In this document: one piece after another, positions 1 to 8,079 of the stretch
Layout of the letters: each line of letters opens with the position of its first letter
Position numbering within the stretch: the first letter of the stretch is position 1
Source of the DNA: Bordetella parapertussis
GTDB lineage: Bacteria; Pseudomonadota; Gammaproteobacteria; Burkholderiales; Burkholderiaceae_A
Direction of reading: 5' to 3'
NCBI GenBank assembly: GCA_945901825.1
Contig: CAMDMC010000030.1
Location: forward strand, 1 to 16,003
Length of the DNA stretch: 16,003 bases
The notes under the pieces: generated by a model
The model's database searches: none
Seen by the model: the letters and a program-made list of their open reading frames with translations, nothing else
What the model was told of the DNA's origin: nothing
Program-made: the position numbers and the translations under genes

Positions 1-1068
1 CTGGTTCGCGGCATCGACATCCTGCGTGACGATTGCATCTGTGTGTCCTGAACCCCAGGTGGCGATGTGGTCAATGGCCTGATCGATTGAACTCACCACA
101 CGCACCGCTAAGATTGCGGCAAGGTATTCCTCTGCCCAGTCTTCTTCGGTGGCTCGCGTCATGTTCGGGCAAATGGCCCGTGACTGCTCACAGCCGCGCA
201 GCTCAACCCCATGATCCTCCATCGCTTTTGCAAACATCGGTAGGAAATCGGCTGCAACCTTCTCGTTGACCAGCAGCGTTTCCATGGCACCACAGATTCC
301 ATACCGAAAGGTTTTAGCGTTCACGGCAATGTCGAGTGCCCGTTGCAAGTCTGCGTGCTCATCGACATAAACATGACAGTTGCCATCGAGGTGTTTAATC
401 AGGGGCACGCGCGCTTCGTCTTGCAAGTGTCGAATCAGGCTTTTGCCGCCACGCGGCACGATCACATCGACATACTCGGTCATCTTCACCAGATGGCCAA
501 CCGCTTGGCGGTCAGTGGTTTCAATTAACTGGACTGCATCGGCGGGCAGCGCTGTTTGTGCCAGTGCCTCGCGCAATATGGCCGCTAGTGCCATGTTGCT
601 GTTAAAGGCTTCGCTGCCGCCACGCAAAATGCAGGCATTGCCCGATTTCAGGCAAAGCGCAGCCGCATCCACCGTGACGTTAGGGCGAGACTCATAAATA
701 ATGCCGATCACGCCTAGCGGCACTCGCATTTGAGATACCCGCATCCCATTGGGGCGAATGATGGTGTTGGTGAGACTACCCACAGGGTCTGGCATCGAGG
801 CAATTTGACGCAAGCCATTTGTCATGGCGGCCAGCGATTTGTCACTGATTTTCAAGCGATCAATCATGGCAGCAGCTAGTCCGCGTTGTGCGGCGGCATC
901 CAGATCGATTTGGTTGGCTTTAATCAGGCTGTCGTGTGAGGCTTCAACGCGTTGGGCGATTGCCATTAGTGCCTTGGTTTTATCCGCGTCACTGATGCAC
1001 GCCATTTGTCGCGCGGCAGATTTGGCGCGTTGTCCAATGAGATTGAGGGTTTGAGCGAGTTCGGTCAT
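1..1068 (-). CDS. proA: gamma-glutamyl phosphate reductase, 3' end cut by window edge
   Basis: ProA is the cytosolic enzyme that reduces gamma-glutamyl phosphate to glutamate-5-semialdehyde with NADPH, the second step of proline synthesis. Reading leftward from the ATG at 1068-1066 gives 356 uninterrupted codons that run off the left edge. The family is usually about 415-430 residues, so roughly the last 60-70 are missing. Recognisable segments are [31 protein letters not shown] and [11 protein letters not shown], then [13 protein letters not shown], whose Cys (residue 259, codon 294-292) aligns with the catalytic thiol of this aldehyde-dehydrogenase fold. The start is fixed by the absence of any upstream in-frame ATG and by a normal family N-terminus. 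No good Shine-Dalgarno sequence precedes it. It follows holA on the same strand after a 72-bp gap in which I see no clear promoter or terminator, so it is probably the last gene of the leuS-lptE-holA-proA unit. Identification is firm. Confidence 0.96.
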   Translation of the reverse strand, partial: MTELAQTLNLIGQRAKSAARQMACISDADKTKALMAIAQRVEASHDSLIKANQIDLDAAAQRGLAAAMIDRLKISDKSLAAMTNGLRQIASMPDPVGSLTNTIIRPNGMRVSQMRVPLGVIGIIYESRPNVTVDAAALCLKSGNACILRGGSEAFNSNMALAAILREALAQTALPADAVQLIETTDRQAVGHLVKMTEYVDVIVPRGGKSLIRHLQDEARVPLIKHLDGNCHVYVDEHADLQRALDIAVNAKTFRYGICGAMETLLVNEKVAADFLPMFAKAMEDHGVELRGCEQSRAICPNMTRATEEDWAEEYLAAILAVRVVSSIDQAIDHIATWGSGHTDAIVTQDVDAANQ

Positions 1069-1140
1069 GACAAAATGAGGCGGTGTCTGGGCTTGCAATC
1101 GGGCTGCGAAGCTAATAAAGCCAGCAGCAGTAGTGACAGT

Positions 1141-2175
1141 TTAGCCTGAGCGGCTAGCAGCAATGCTCATGCCCAGCCTTGCAAGCTCGTGCCAGGGGTC
1201 GGTTAAGCGCGTGGCCACCGGCACGCCTTTAATAATCCGATCGACATCGTGGGCGTGTGCAACGGCCCGCCGCCAGCGGGCAGGGCTGACTCGATTCAAG
1301 GCTGCCCGCGCGCGCTGTTCGCGTGCGCCAAACAAGCGGTTGGACTTGATGGCGGCGCTCAAAGGCTGCCCACGTTCAACCGCCTGGTTGATTCGATCCA
1401 TGGTCCTGATTTCCTCGCCCATCGCCCAAAGCACCAGCGGCGGTTCTTCCCCCTCGGCTTTGAGCCCCCAGAGCACACGCAGCATACGCTTGGCGTCTCC
1501 ATCGAGCATGGCATCGCGTAGCGCAAAAACGTCGTAGCGAGCAACATTCAATACCGCCGCCTGGCATTGCTCGAGCGTGATTTCGCCCGCGGGATAAAGC
1601 AGGCCAAGCTTTTGGATTTCCTGGTGTGCCGCCAGTAAATTCCCCTCCACTCGATCAGCGAGCCATTGCAGTGACTCACGATTCAAGGATTGCTGCTGTC
1701 GGGCCAGGCGTTGGTCAATCCAGGCGGGCAGGGCTTGTCGGGTGATATCAGGTAGGTCAATGACAAGCCCTGTGCCAAACAAAACCTTAGCCCAATTTGA
1801 ATCCCGGGTCGCTCGGTCTAGTCTAGGCAATTTGAATACGGTCAGTACATCACCGACTCGCTGTTGAGCGCATTGCGACGATAAAGTCTCGATTGCACTC
1901 GCACCGGTTTTACCTGGCTTGCCGCTCGGCAAGGCAATCTCCACCATTTGTCGGTCACCAAACAGAGAGCCGTTCGATGCCGCACCAAAAATTGGTTGCC
2001 AGTCACTGCGGGCATCCATGACAAATCGATGCTGTTGGGTAAATCCTTCGGCGCGAGCTCGCTCTCGCAGCGCGTCGCCTGCTTCGAGCACCAGCAAAGG
2101 CTCATTGCCCGTGATGACAATGAGCGCCGGCAATGGCCGCTTTGGATCTAGTGCGTGAGTCCCTGGGTCAGTCAT
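1141..2175 (-). CDS. holA: DNA polymerase III delta subunit
   Basis: HolA is the delta subunit of the DNA polymerase III clamp loader. It binds and opens the beta sliding clamp within the DnaX-delta-delta' complex. The 344-residue product matches the usual length (about 340). Family hallmarks are PLLVLEAGDALRERAR near the N-terminus (the beta-contacting and AAA+-like domain I region), LTVFKLPRLDR, a domain II stretch GNLLAAHQEIQKLGLLYP, and the C-terminal collar region DAMLDGDAKRMLRVLWGL with LVLWAMGEEIRTM. As is normal for delta, there is no working Walker A motif. The start at 2175 overlaps the lptE stop by 4 bp (ATGA), which indicates translational coupling. The nearby purine stretch is too close to the ATG to be a good independent ribosome site. 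The order lptE-holA is conserved across many proteobacteria. Identification is firm. Confidence 0.95.
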   Translation of the reverse strand: MTDPGTHALDPKRPLPALIVITGNEPLLVLEAGDALRERARAEGFTQQHRFVMDARSDWQPIFGAASNGSLFGDRQMVEIALPSGKPGKTGASAIETLSSQCAQQRVGDVLTVFKLPRLDRATRDSNWAKVLFGTGLVIDLPDITRQALPAWIDQRLARQQQSLNRESLQWLADRVEGNLLAAHQEIQKLGLLYPAGEITLEQCQAAVLNVARYDVFALRDAMLDGDAKRMLRVLWGLKAEGEEPPLVLWAMGEEIRTMDRINQAVERGQPLSAAIKSNRLFGAREQRARAALNRVSPARWRRAVAHAHDVDRIIKGVPVATRLTDPWHELARLGMSIAASRSG

Positions 2176-2756
2176 TTTCCGGTGGATTGCACATCGGCAT
2201 AGCGTTTGGCAACGTTTTCTGAGCTGACCTGTCGGACAATGCGAGATACCAAGCTGGTTTGCATTTGTTTGAACAGCGTGGCCTGTTCGCCTTCTTTGGC
2301 TTGTACGACCCGATCATCAACTGGCAAGTTTCGCACCACACGCAGGGTGGTGTTGGGCAGTATGATTTCGCCGTTGGCAGCCACAATATTGAAGGTGTAA
2401 GTCAAGACTAACTCGTATTCCTCAACCCGGCCCTGGGCGTTCAAAGACACTTCGCGAGCGGTGCGCGTCTCTGAAATCTGTTGTAACGCGGCTTCATAAG
2501 TCTGAGTCGGACTCTCGATCAGTTGCGTGTTAGGCGATGCAGCGCGCAACGCCCGCCGCAGGTCTGCGCCAAATGCCGTGTTATCAGGCACCTTCATTAA
2601 CAAGGTATTGAAGGGCAGGGGTGTTGATCCTTGCAGCTTAAAGCCGCAGGCGCTGACAGCCAACATCAGGCTGACCAACACCAAAACCCACCTGATTCGA
2701 AAACCGCCGTACCCGGTCTGGTTACTGGTCAATGCAAGCTCGAAGGTTGGTCGCAT
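2172..2756 (-). CDS. lptE: LPS-assembly lipoprotein LptE (RlpB)
   Basis: LptE is the outer-membrane lipoprotein that plugs the LptD barrel and helps insert lipopolysaccharide into the outer leaflet. The 194-residue product has a lipoprotein signal peptide: a basic n-region ending in RIRW, a hydrophobic run VLVLVSLMLAVS, and a lipobox LAVSAC placing the acylated Cys at residue 37. The mature part starts CGFKLQGSTPLPFNTL, as LptE proteins do, and continues with LRRALRAASP, REVSLNAQGRVEEYELVLTY, TTLRVVRNL and a C-terminal RIVRQVSSE. The n-region is long (about 23 residues), so a later start is conceivable, but the ATG at 2756 has an AGGA 8 nt upstream. It lies 25 bp downstream of leuS and overlaps holA by 4 bp, in one apparent operon. 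Sequence conservation in this family is low, but the signal peptide, motifs and position agree. Confidence 0.93.
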   Translation of the reverse strand: MRPTFELALTSNQTGYGGFRIRWVLVLVSLMLAVSACGFKLQGSTPLPFNTLLMKVPDNTAFGADLRRALRAASPNTQLIESPTQTYEAALQQISETRTAREVSLNAQGRVEEYELVLTYTFNIVAANGEIILPNTTLRVVRNLPVDDRVVQAKEGEQATLFKQMQTSLVSRIVRQVSSENVAKRYADVQSTGK

Positions 2757-2764
2757 GTCGATTG

Positions 2765-2768
2765 TCCT
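2765..2768 (-). promoter_or_regulatory. ribosome binding site of lptE
   Basis: AGGA on the minus strand, 8 nt before the lptE ATG, inside the 25-bp leuS-lptE gap. It supports the 2756 start over any shorter form of the signal peptide. Confidence 0.55.
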
Positions 2769-2781
2769 GTCTTGTTTGGCT

Positions 2782-5460
2782 CTAGCCCACCACGTTCACG
2801 AGTTTGCCAGCCACGATGATAATCCGTTTTGGCGGGCGCCCCTCAAGGTGTTTTTGTACAGCGTCATGGGCAGCAGCGAGTGTTTCAATGTTTGATTTGT
2901 CTGCATTAGCCGCCACGGACAGGGCGCCACGGACCTTGCCATTGACTTGCAAAACGAGATCGAGCGTATCGGCCTTGAGTGCTTGCTCGTCTACCACAGG
3001 CCAACTTGCGTCGAGCAAGTCACCGTGAGCATTAAAAAACGACAGATAACGCCACAGTTGCCAGGTGATGTGTGGCACCACCGGGTAGAGAACGCGCAAC
3101 AAAATGCTAAAAGCTTCTGCAAGCGCGGGGGCAGCCATGGGGCTGTCAATGGTAAGTTTGGCTTCGTCAATAGCGTTGAGCATTTTCATGCAAGCAGATA
3201 CAACGGTGTTGTACTGAATACGGTCATAGTCGTAGTCGGCTTGTTTAAGCAAACCGTGAACGGCACGACGCAGGTTTGCCACTGCCTCGTTGGCGATTGA
3301 CCAGTCGGTGACTTTGGATTGCGCCACGCCTGTCTGTATTAGCTCGCGGTGCTGATAGGCACTTGACCAGAGACGGCGCAGGAAGCGCAACGATCCGTCA
3401 ACGCCCGAATCGGACCACTCAAGGGTTTGTTCCGGTGGGCTGGTAAACATGACGAACAGGCGCGCCGTGTCTGCGCCTTGATTGTCGATCAAAGACTGTG
3501 GGTCAACGCCGTTATTCTTTGACTTTGACATGGTGCCCACGCCACCGTACTGGATCTGATGGCCGGTGGCCTTCAGGCGCGCCCCAATAATGGCACCTTT
3601 GGTGTCGTAGATATTCTCTACTTCATCGGGCCAAAAGTATTCAATGCCACCACGCTCATTCTTGTCAAAGTAGATGTGGTTTAGCACCATGCCTTGAGTC
3701 AGTAGGCGCGTGAATGGCTCATCGAACTTCACCAAGCCCAAATCGCGCATGACTTTGGTCCAAAACCGCGCATATAGCAGGTGCAACACCGCATGCTCGA
3801 TGCCACCAATGTACTGGTCCATGGGCATCCAGTAATCATTGCGGGCGTCGACCATGGCTTGATCGTTGCCGGGCGACGTGTAGCGCATAAAGTACCAGGA
3901 CGAGTCCACGAATGTATCCATGGTGTCCGTCTCGCGACGGGCTGGCTTGTGGCACTTGGGGCATTGGCACGAAAGGAATGGCTCGTGCTTGGTCAGTGGG
4001 TTGCCCGAGCCGTCTGGAATCAGGTCTTCAGGCAGTACCACAGGCAGGTCTTTCTCTGGCACTGGCACGGGCCCACAATCGTCGCAATGGATGATGGGTA
4101 TCGGGGTTCCCCAATAGCGCTGGCGCGAAATACCCCAGTCGCGCAGTCGCCACGTGGTTTGACGTTCGCCAGCTCCCATGGATTGCAGGCGATCTGCAAT
4201 CGTGCCAATGGCGTGGGTCGATGTCAGGCCATCAAATTCGCCTGAGTTCACGAGCTTGCCTGCCTGCTTGTCGGCATACCACTCATGCCATTGCTGCGCG
4301 TCAAACGCATGCGTGCCCACTTGCACAACTTGTTTAATCGCAAGCTGATACTTCAGTGCAAACGCAAAGTCGCGTTCGTCGTGCGCTGGCACACCCATCA
4401 CAGCGCCACTGCCGTAGCTCATCAGGACATAGTTACCGACCCACAAGGGTACTGCTTGCCCTGTTAGAGGGTGTGTCACACTCAGGCCGGTGTCCATCCC
4501 TTCTTTTTCCCGGGTGGCGAGGTCGGCCTCGGCCACGCCCCCTGCTTTGCAGGTCTCAATGAACTGGGCAAGGCTGGGGTTGGTCTCAGCGGCCGCCTGG
4601 GCAATGGGATGCTCGGGCGCAACCGCCATAAAGGTCACACCCATGATGGTGTCGGCACGCGTGGTGAAGACATAGACGCGTCCTTTGTTAATGAGCTCGC
4701 CTTTGGAATCACAGATGCTGTGCTCAAAGGCAAACCGAACGCCTTCGGAGCGGCCAATCCAGTTTTCTTGCATGAGCTTCACCCGCTCGGGCCAGCCCAG
4801 TTTGTCAAGGTCGTTGAGCAGTTCATCGGCATAGCGGGTGATGCCCAGGTAATACATGGGGATCTCGCGCTTTTCCACGAGCGCCCCCGATCGCCAGCCG
4901 CGTCCGTCGACCACCTGCTCGTTGGCAAGAACCGTCTGGTCAACCGGATCCCAGTTCACCGTTCCGGTTTTTAGATAGGCAATACCTTTTTCGCGCATCT
5001 TTAGAAAGAGCCATTGGTTCCAGCGGTAGTAGTCGGGCTGGCAGGTGGCGCACTCCCTGGACCAGTCGATGGCAAGCCCCATGGACTGCATCTGACCCTT
5101 CATGTGTTCGATGTTGGAATAGGTCCAGGCCGCCGGTGCCACGGCGTTGGCCATGGCGGCATTCTCGGCCGGCAGGCCAAAGGCATCCCAGCCCATGGGC
5201 ATAAGCACGTTGTAGCCCTGCATGCGCAGACTGCGGGCCATAACATCGTTGATGGTGTAGTTGCGCACATGGCCCATATGCAGCTTGCCCGAGGGGTAGG
5301 GCAGCATCGAGCAGGCGTAGTACTTGCCCTTGGGATAGCGGGGGTCGTGCTCGATGGCCTTGAAGGTTTCGCCTGCAGCCCAGTGGGCCTGAACCTCGGC
5401 CTCAAGCTGTTTTGCGGAATAGGGGCCGAGCTGAGATGGGAGCGTTGAAGAGATCATCAC
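2782..5460 (-). CDS. leuS: leucyl-tRNA synthetase
   Basis: LeuRS charges tRNA-Leu with leucine and hydrolyses mischarged products; it is a cytosolic class Ia enzyme. The 892-residue product has the HIGH-type signature [10 protein letters not shown] (HMGH at residues 61-64). The CP1 editing domain carries the threonine-rich TTRADT (266-271) and [10 protein letters not shown], whose Asp361 aligns with the Asp needed for editing. The second catalytic signature is [10 protein letters not shown] at 642-651, followed by the anticodon-binding and C-terminal domains ending [11 protein letters not shown] and [14 protein letters not shown]. The KMSKS motif reads TMSKS, with Thr643 replacing the first Lys; the important second Lys is kept, and I believe this variant occurs in other betaproteobacterial LeuRS. 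Translation could begin at either of two adjacent ATGs (5460 or 5457), and no Shine-Dalgarno is visible. Codon choice changes abruptly around 4.45-4.6 kb inside the gene (see findings), although the protein stays intact and conserved. It is the first gene of the leuS-lptE-holA-proA unit and diverges from uvrD. Confidence 0.97.
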   Translation of the reverse strand: MMISSTLPSQLGPYSAKQLEAEVQAHWAAGETFKAIEHDPRYPKGKYYACSMLPYPSGKLHMGHVRNYTINDVMARSLRMQGYNVLMPMGWDAFGLPAENAAMANAVAPAAWTYSNIEHMKGQMQSMGLAIDWSRECATCQPDYYRWNQWLFLKMREKGIAYLKTGTVNWDPVDQTVLANEQVVDGRGWRSGALVEKREIPMYYLGITRYADELLNDLDKLGWPERVKLMQENWIGRSEGVRFAFEHSICDSKGELINKGRVYVFTTRADTIMGVTFMAVAPEHPIAQAAAETNPSLAQFIETCKAGGVAEADLATREKEGMDTGLSVTHPLTGQAVPLWVGNYVLMSYGSGAVMGVPAHDERDFAFALKYQLAIKQVVQVGTHAFDAQQWHEWYADKQAGKLVNSGEFDGLTSTHAIGTIADRLQSMGAGERQTTWRLRDWGISRQRYWGTPIPIIHCDDCGPVPVPEKDLPVVLPEDLIPDGSGNPLTKHEPFLSCQCPKCHKPARRETDTMDTFVDSSWYFMRYTSPGNDQAMVDARNDYWMPMDQYIGGIEHAVLHLLYARFWTKVMRDLGLVKFDEPFTRLLTQGMVLNHIYFDKNERGGIEYFWPDEVENIYDTKGAIIGARLKATGHQIQYGGVGTMSKSKNNGVDPQSLIDNQGADTARLFVMFTSPPEQTLEWSDSGVDGSLRFLRRLWSSAYQHRELIQTGVAQSKVTDWSIANEAVANLRRAVHGLLKQADYDYDRIQYNTVVSACMKMLNAIDEAKLTIDSPMAAPALAEAFSILLRVLYPVVPHITWQLWRYLSFFNAHGDLLDASWPVVDEQALKADTLDLVLQVNGKVRGALSVAANADKSNIETLAAAHDAVQKHLEGRPPKRIIIVAGKLVNVVG

Positions 5461-5463
5461 GCC

Positions 5464-5469
5464 ATTTTA
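5464..5469 (-). promoter_or_regulatory. candidate -10 element for leuS
   Basis: TAAAAT on the minus strand, 3 nt before the first leuS ATG. No convincing -35 box lies 16-18 bp upstream. If used, transcription would begin about at the second ATG (5457), giving a leaderless leuS mRNA. This is a match by eye only. Confidence 0.25.
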
Positions 5470-5479
5470 GCGGCTCGCC

Positions 5480-5485
5480 TACAAT
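5480..5485 (+). promoter_or_regulatory. candidate -10 element for uvrD
   Basis: TACAAT (5 of 6 to TATAAT) ends 7 nt before the uvrD ATG at 5493. No -35 box is visible at the proper distance, where leuS codons lie. If real, initiation would fall at or next to the ATG, giving a leaderless transcript. No LexA-type operator is seen in the 32-bp gap. Confidence 0.25.
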
Positions 5486-5492
5486 CGGCTTA

Positions 5493-7784
5493 ATGCAACA
5501 GCTTACCGACTCGCCCTTGCTTCGAGGGCTTAATTCTCCGCAGCATCAGGCCGTCACCCTTCCCGCAGAGCCCGCCCTCATTCTGGCAGGCGCTGGAAGC
5601 GGTAAGACACGGGTCCTGACCACCCGAATTGCCTGGCTTATTTCTACAGGCCAGGTGAGTCCTTACGGCGTGCTTGCCGTCACTTTTACGAACAAGGCGG
5701 CCCGCGAGATGCTGGCCCGACTTGGCGGCATGCTAACGGTGAACCTAAAAGGCATGTGGGTAGGCACTTTTCACGGGCTCTGCAACCGGCTGCTGCGGGC
5801 GCATCACCGCGATGCGGCGCTTCCCTCCGCCTTTCAGATTCTCGATAGCCAAGACCAGCTCTCGGCCATGAAGCGACTGCTTAAGGCCATGAATGTGGAT
5901 GACCAGAAGTTCCCTCCCCGGCAGGTACAGTCTTTCATTAACAATGCGAAAGAGCAGGGCCTGCGGCCGCAGCAGGTGGACGATGCCGATGGCTACAACC
6001 GCAAGTTCGTTGAGATCTACCAGGCCTACGACGACCAATGCCAGCGCGAAGGCGTGGTGGACTTCGGTGAGCTTTTGCTGCGATCGGTGGAGCTTCTTAA
6101 ACGGTCGGACGCCTTGCGAGGCCATTACCAGCAGCGGTTTGGCCATCTGCTGGTGGACGAGTTTCAAGACACCAACCCCTTGCAGTACGAGTGGCTTAAG
6201 CTGCTAAGTTCGCCCGCCACAGGCGTCTTTGCCGTGGGCGACGACGATCAAAGCATATACGCCTTTCGGGGTGCAGACGTCCAGAACATGCATCGGTTTA
6301 AGCGTGAATTCGCGGTGGCCCACGAGATTAAGCTTGAGCAGAACTACCGCTCCTGCGGCCATATTCTTGATGCGGCCAATGCGCTTATTGCAAACAACAC
6401 GGGCAGGCTTGGCAAAAACCTGTGGACCGATGCGGGCTCGGGAGAGCCCATTCGGGTGATGGAGTCGGCAAGCGACATGCTTGAGGCCTACTGGCTGGTT
6501 GATGAGATTCGTAATCTGGTTGCCGAGGGTCGGGCCCGCAGCGAGATGGCGATTCTTTACCGAAGCAATGCCCAGTCGCGCGTCATTGAACAGGCGCTTT
6601 TCAATGCGGGCATTGCCTACCGCGTTTTTGGTGGTCTAAGGTTCTTTGAACGGGCCGAGGTCAAGCATGCCCTGGCCTACCTTCGTCTTATGGAGAACCC
6701 GCACGAGGACACGGCTTTTCTTAGGGTGGTGAACTTTCCGACCCGGGGCATTGGGGCAAGGTCCACCGAGCAGCTTCAAGACCAGGCGCGCCAACGTGGC
6801 ATAAGCCTTTATGCCGCCGCGGAGTACCTTGAGGGCAAGGCGGGGGGTGCGGTGCGCACCTTCGTCTCAGTGATTGAGTCACTGCGTTTTGAGACCCAGG
6901 GTCTTGCGCTCAAAGAGATGGTGGCGGCCATGCTCGATCGCTCGGGGCTTATACGTCATTATGAAACAGAGAAAGAGGGCCGCGAGCGCATTGAGAACCT
7001 TCAGGAGCTTGTGAATGCGGCAGCGGCGTTTCTGGCCGAAGAGCGGTTTAGTCCTGAGGCGCCCGCCAACCTTGGTGTCTCCGGTGCGAATGACGATGAC
7101 ACGGGCCTGATAGGCAGTCCTTTGTCGATGTTTTTAAGCCATGCCTCGCTTGAGGCAGGCGATAACCAGGCCGCTGAGGGCCAGGATGCAGTCCAGCTGA
7201 TGACCATACACTCCGCCAAGGGCCTTGAGTTTTACGCGGTTTTTTTAACGGGTCTTGAAGAGGGCCTCTTTCCCCACGAGAACAGCATCTCCGAGCCCGA
7301 TGGTCTAAGTGAAGAACGCAGACTGATGTACGTGGCCATCACACGCGCCCGTCAAAGGCTCTACATCTCCATGGCCCAGACTCGCATGCTTCATGGCCAG
7401 ACCCGTTACAACCTGCGCAGCCGGTTTCTTGAAGAATTGCCGCAAGAGACCCTGCGCTGGCTTACACCCCGCGTGGACAACCGGTGGTCAGGGGCGGGCT
7501 CCTCGGGGGTTTTAGCCGAGGCCGCACCCGCCGGTCGATGGGTGCGCCAGGGCATGGGCGATCGTGGGTCGGCAAGCCCCAGTTTTCAAAAGCCTGCCAT
7601 TGCCGGGCATACCCATGACAGTGGGTTTTATGTGGGCCAGGCGGTGCGCCATTCGCGGTTTGGCGATGGCGTCATTCTTGCGCTGGAGGGATCGGGCTCC
7701 GAGGGGCGGGCCCAGGTGAACTTTAAAAGGGACGGCCCGAAATGGCTGGCCTTGGGCGTGGCTAAGCTTGAGGCGGCTGAGTAG
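5493..7784 (+). CDS. uvrD: DNA helicase II (UvrD)
   Basis: UvrD is a 3'-5' superfamily 1A helicase. It displaces UvrC and the excised oligonucleotide in nucleotide excision repair and unwinds nicked DNA in mismatch repair. The 763-residue product carries the SF1A motifs in order: Walker A GAGSGKT (33-39), VTFTNKAAREM (Ia), VDEFQDTN with DE at 222-223 (II), GDDDQSIYAFRGA around 253 (III), LEQNYRS (IV), TIHSAKGLEFYAVFLTGLEEG (V) and VAITRARQRLYI from 614 (VI). A Tudor-like C-terminal domain (about 712-761, FYVGQAVRHSRFGDGVI) is typical of UvrD/PcrA and argues against Rep. The reading frame stays open back to 5412, but that part is antisense to leuS and unlike UvrD. MQQLTDSPLLRGLNSPQ at 5493 is the expected N-terminus. 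No Shine-Dalgarno precedes it. It diverges from leuS by 32 bp and converges on tusA with 12 bp between stops. Confidence 0.96.
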   Translation: MQQLTDSPLLRGLNSPQHQAVTLPAEPALILAGAGSGKTRVLTTRIAWLISTGQVSPYGVLAVTFTNKAAREMLARLGGMLTVNLKGMWVGTFHGLCNRLLRAHHRDAALPSAFQILDSQDQLSAMKRLLKAMNVDDQKFPPRQVQSFINNAKEQGLRPQQVDDADGYNRKFVEIYQAYDDQCQREGVVDFGELLLRSVELLKRSDALRGHYQQRFGHLLVDEFQDTNPLQYEWLKLLSSPATGVFAVGDDDQSIYAFRGADVQNMHRFKREFAVAHEIKLEQNYRSCGHILDAANALIANNTGRLGKNLWTDAGSGEPIRVMESASDMLEAYWLVDEIRNLVAEGRARSEMAILYRSNAQSRVIEQALFNAGIAYRVFGGLRFFERAEVKHALAYLRLMENPHEDTAFLRVVNFPTRGIGARSTEQLQDQARQRGISLYAAAEYLEGKAGGAVRTFVSVIESLRFETQGLALKEMVAAMLDRSGLIRHYETEKEGRERIENLQELVNAAAAFLAEERFSPEAPANLGVSGANDDDTGLIGSPLSMFLSHASLEAGDNQAAEGQDAVQLMTIHSAKGLEFYAVFLTGLEEGLFPHENSISEPDGLSEERRLMYVAITRARQRLYISMAQTRMLHGQTRYNLRSRFLEELPQETLRWLTPRVDNRWSGAGSSGVLAEAAPAGRWVRQGMGDRGSASPSFQKPAIAGHTHDSGFYVGQAVRHSRFGDGVILALEGSGSEGRAQVNFKRDGPKWLALGVAKLEAAE

Positions 7785-7796
7785 CCCAGCAGACCG

Positions 7797-8069
7797 CTAT
7801 TTACGCCGAATTAAAAACTTAAAGAGGCCCTGCGTTTCTTGGCGGTCGACAAGCGCGTGACCGGTGTTCGAACAAAAATAATCGAAGTCGTCCCAGGCAC
7901 CGCGGTCGGTGGAAATAACCAGAAGTTGCTCGCCCGAGTTCATTTCCCCAAGCGCTTTTTTGGCCTTGAGAATGGGCAAGGGGCAGCTTAGGCCTTGAAG
8001 CTCAAGCGTTCGTGTTGCAGAGCCAATGTCCGCATCGGACCCCGAGATGGGCGTGGCGTTTGAATTCAT
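7797..8069 (-). CDS. tusA: TusA/SirA-family sulfurtransferase
   Basis: A 90-residue protein of the TusA family (SirA/YeeD/TusA fold): a small cytosolic sulfur carrier that takes persulfide sulfur from a cysteine desulfurase and passes it on, classically toward 2-thiouridine synthesis on tRNA wobble bases. The diagnostic CPxP motif is present as LELQGLSCPLPILKAKKALG, with the persulfide-carrying Cys at residue 29, followed by a typical core LLVISTDRGAWDDFDYFCSNTGHAL and a beta-strand end FKFLIRR. The roughly 20-residue extension before LELQGL is low in conserved features, so a later start is possible, but no better one is seen. It sits 10 bp after alaS on the same strand with no good Shine-Dalgarno, suggesting cotranscription and perhaps coupling. 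Family membership is firm. Whether it serves tRNA thiolation, molybdenum-cofactor sulfuration or another pathway cannot be told, because no other tus gene is in the window. Confidence 0.87.
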   Translation of the reverse strand: MNSNATPISGSDADIGSATRTLELQGLSCPLPILKAKKALGEMNSGEQLLVISTDRGAWDDFDYFCSNTGHALVDRQETQGLFKFLIRRK

Positions 8070-8079
8070 AACTTGATTA

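Noticed and set aside
4471..4974. 167-codon open frame on the plus strand inside leuS (also 3781-4245)
   Set aside because: Both are antisense to conserved LeuRS domains and have no recognisable motifs or ribosome sites.
5412..5492. Longer N-terminus for uvrD
   Set aside because: These 27 codons overlap leuS and do not resemble UvrD. The family-like N-terminus begins at 5493.
7773..7797. GCGGCTG/CAGACCGC hairpin between uvrD and tusA as a bidirectional terminator
   Set aside because: The stem has a bulge, and only a weak TATTTA follows on the plus strand with nothing T-rich on the minus strand. Support is too thin to list.
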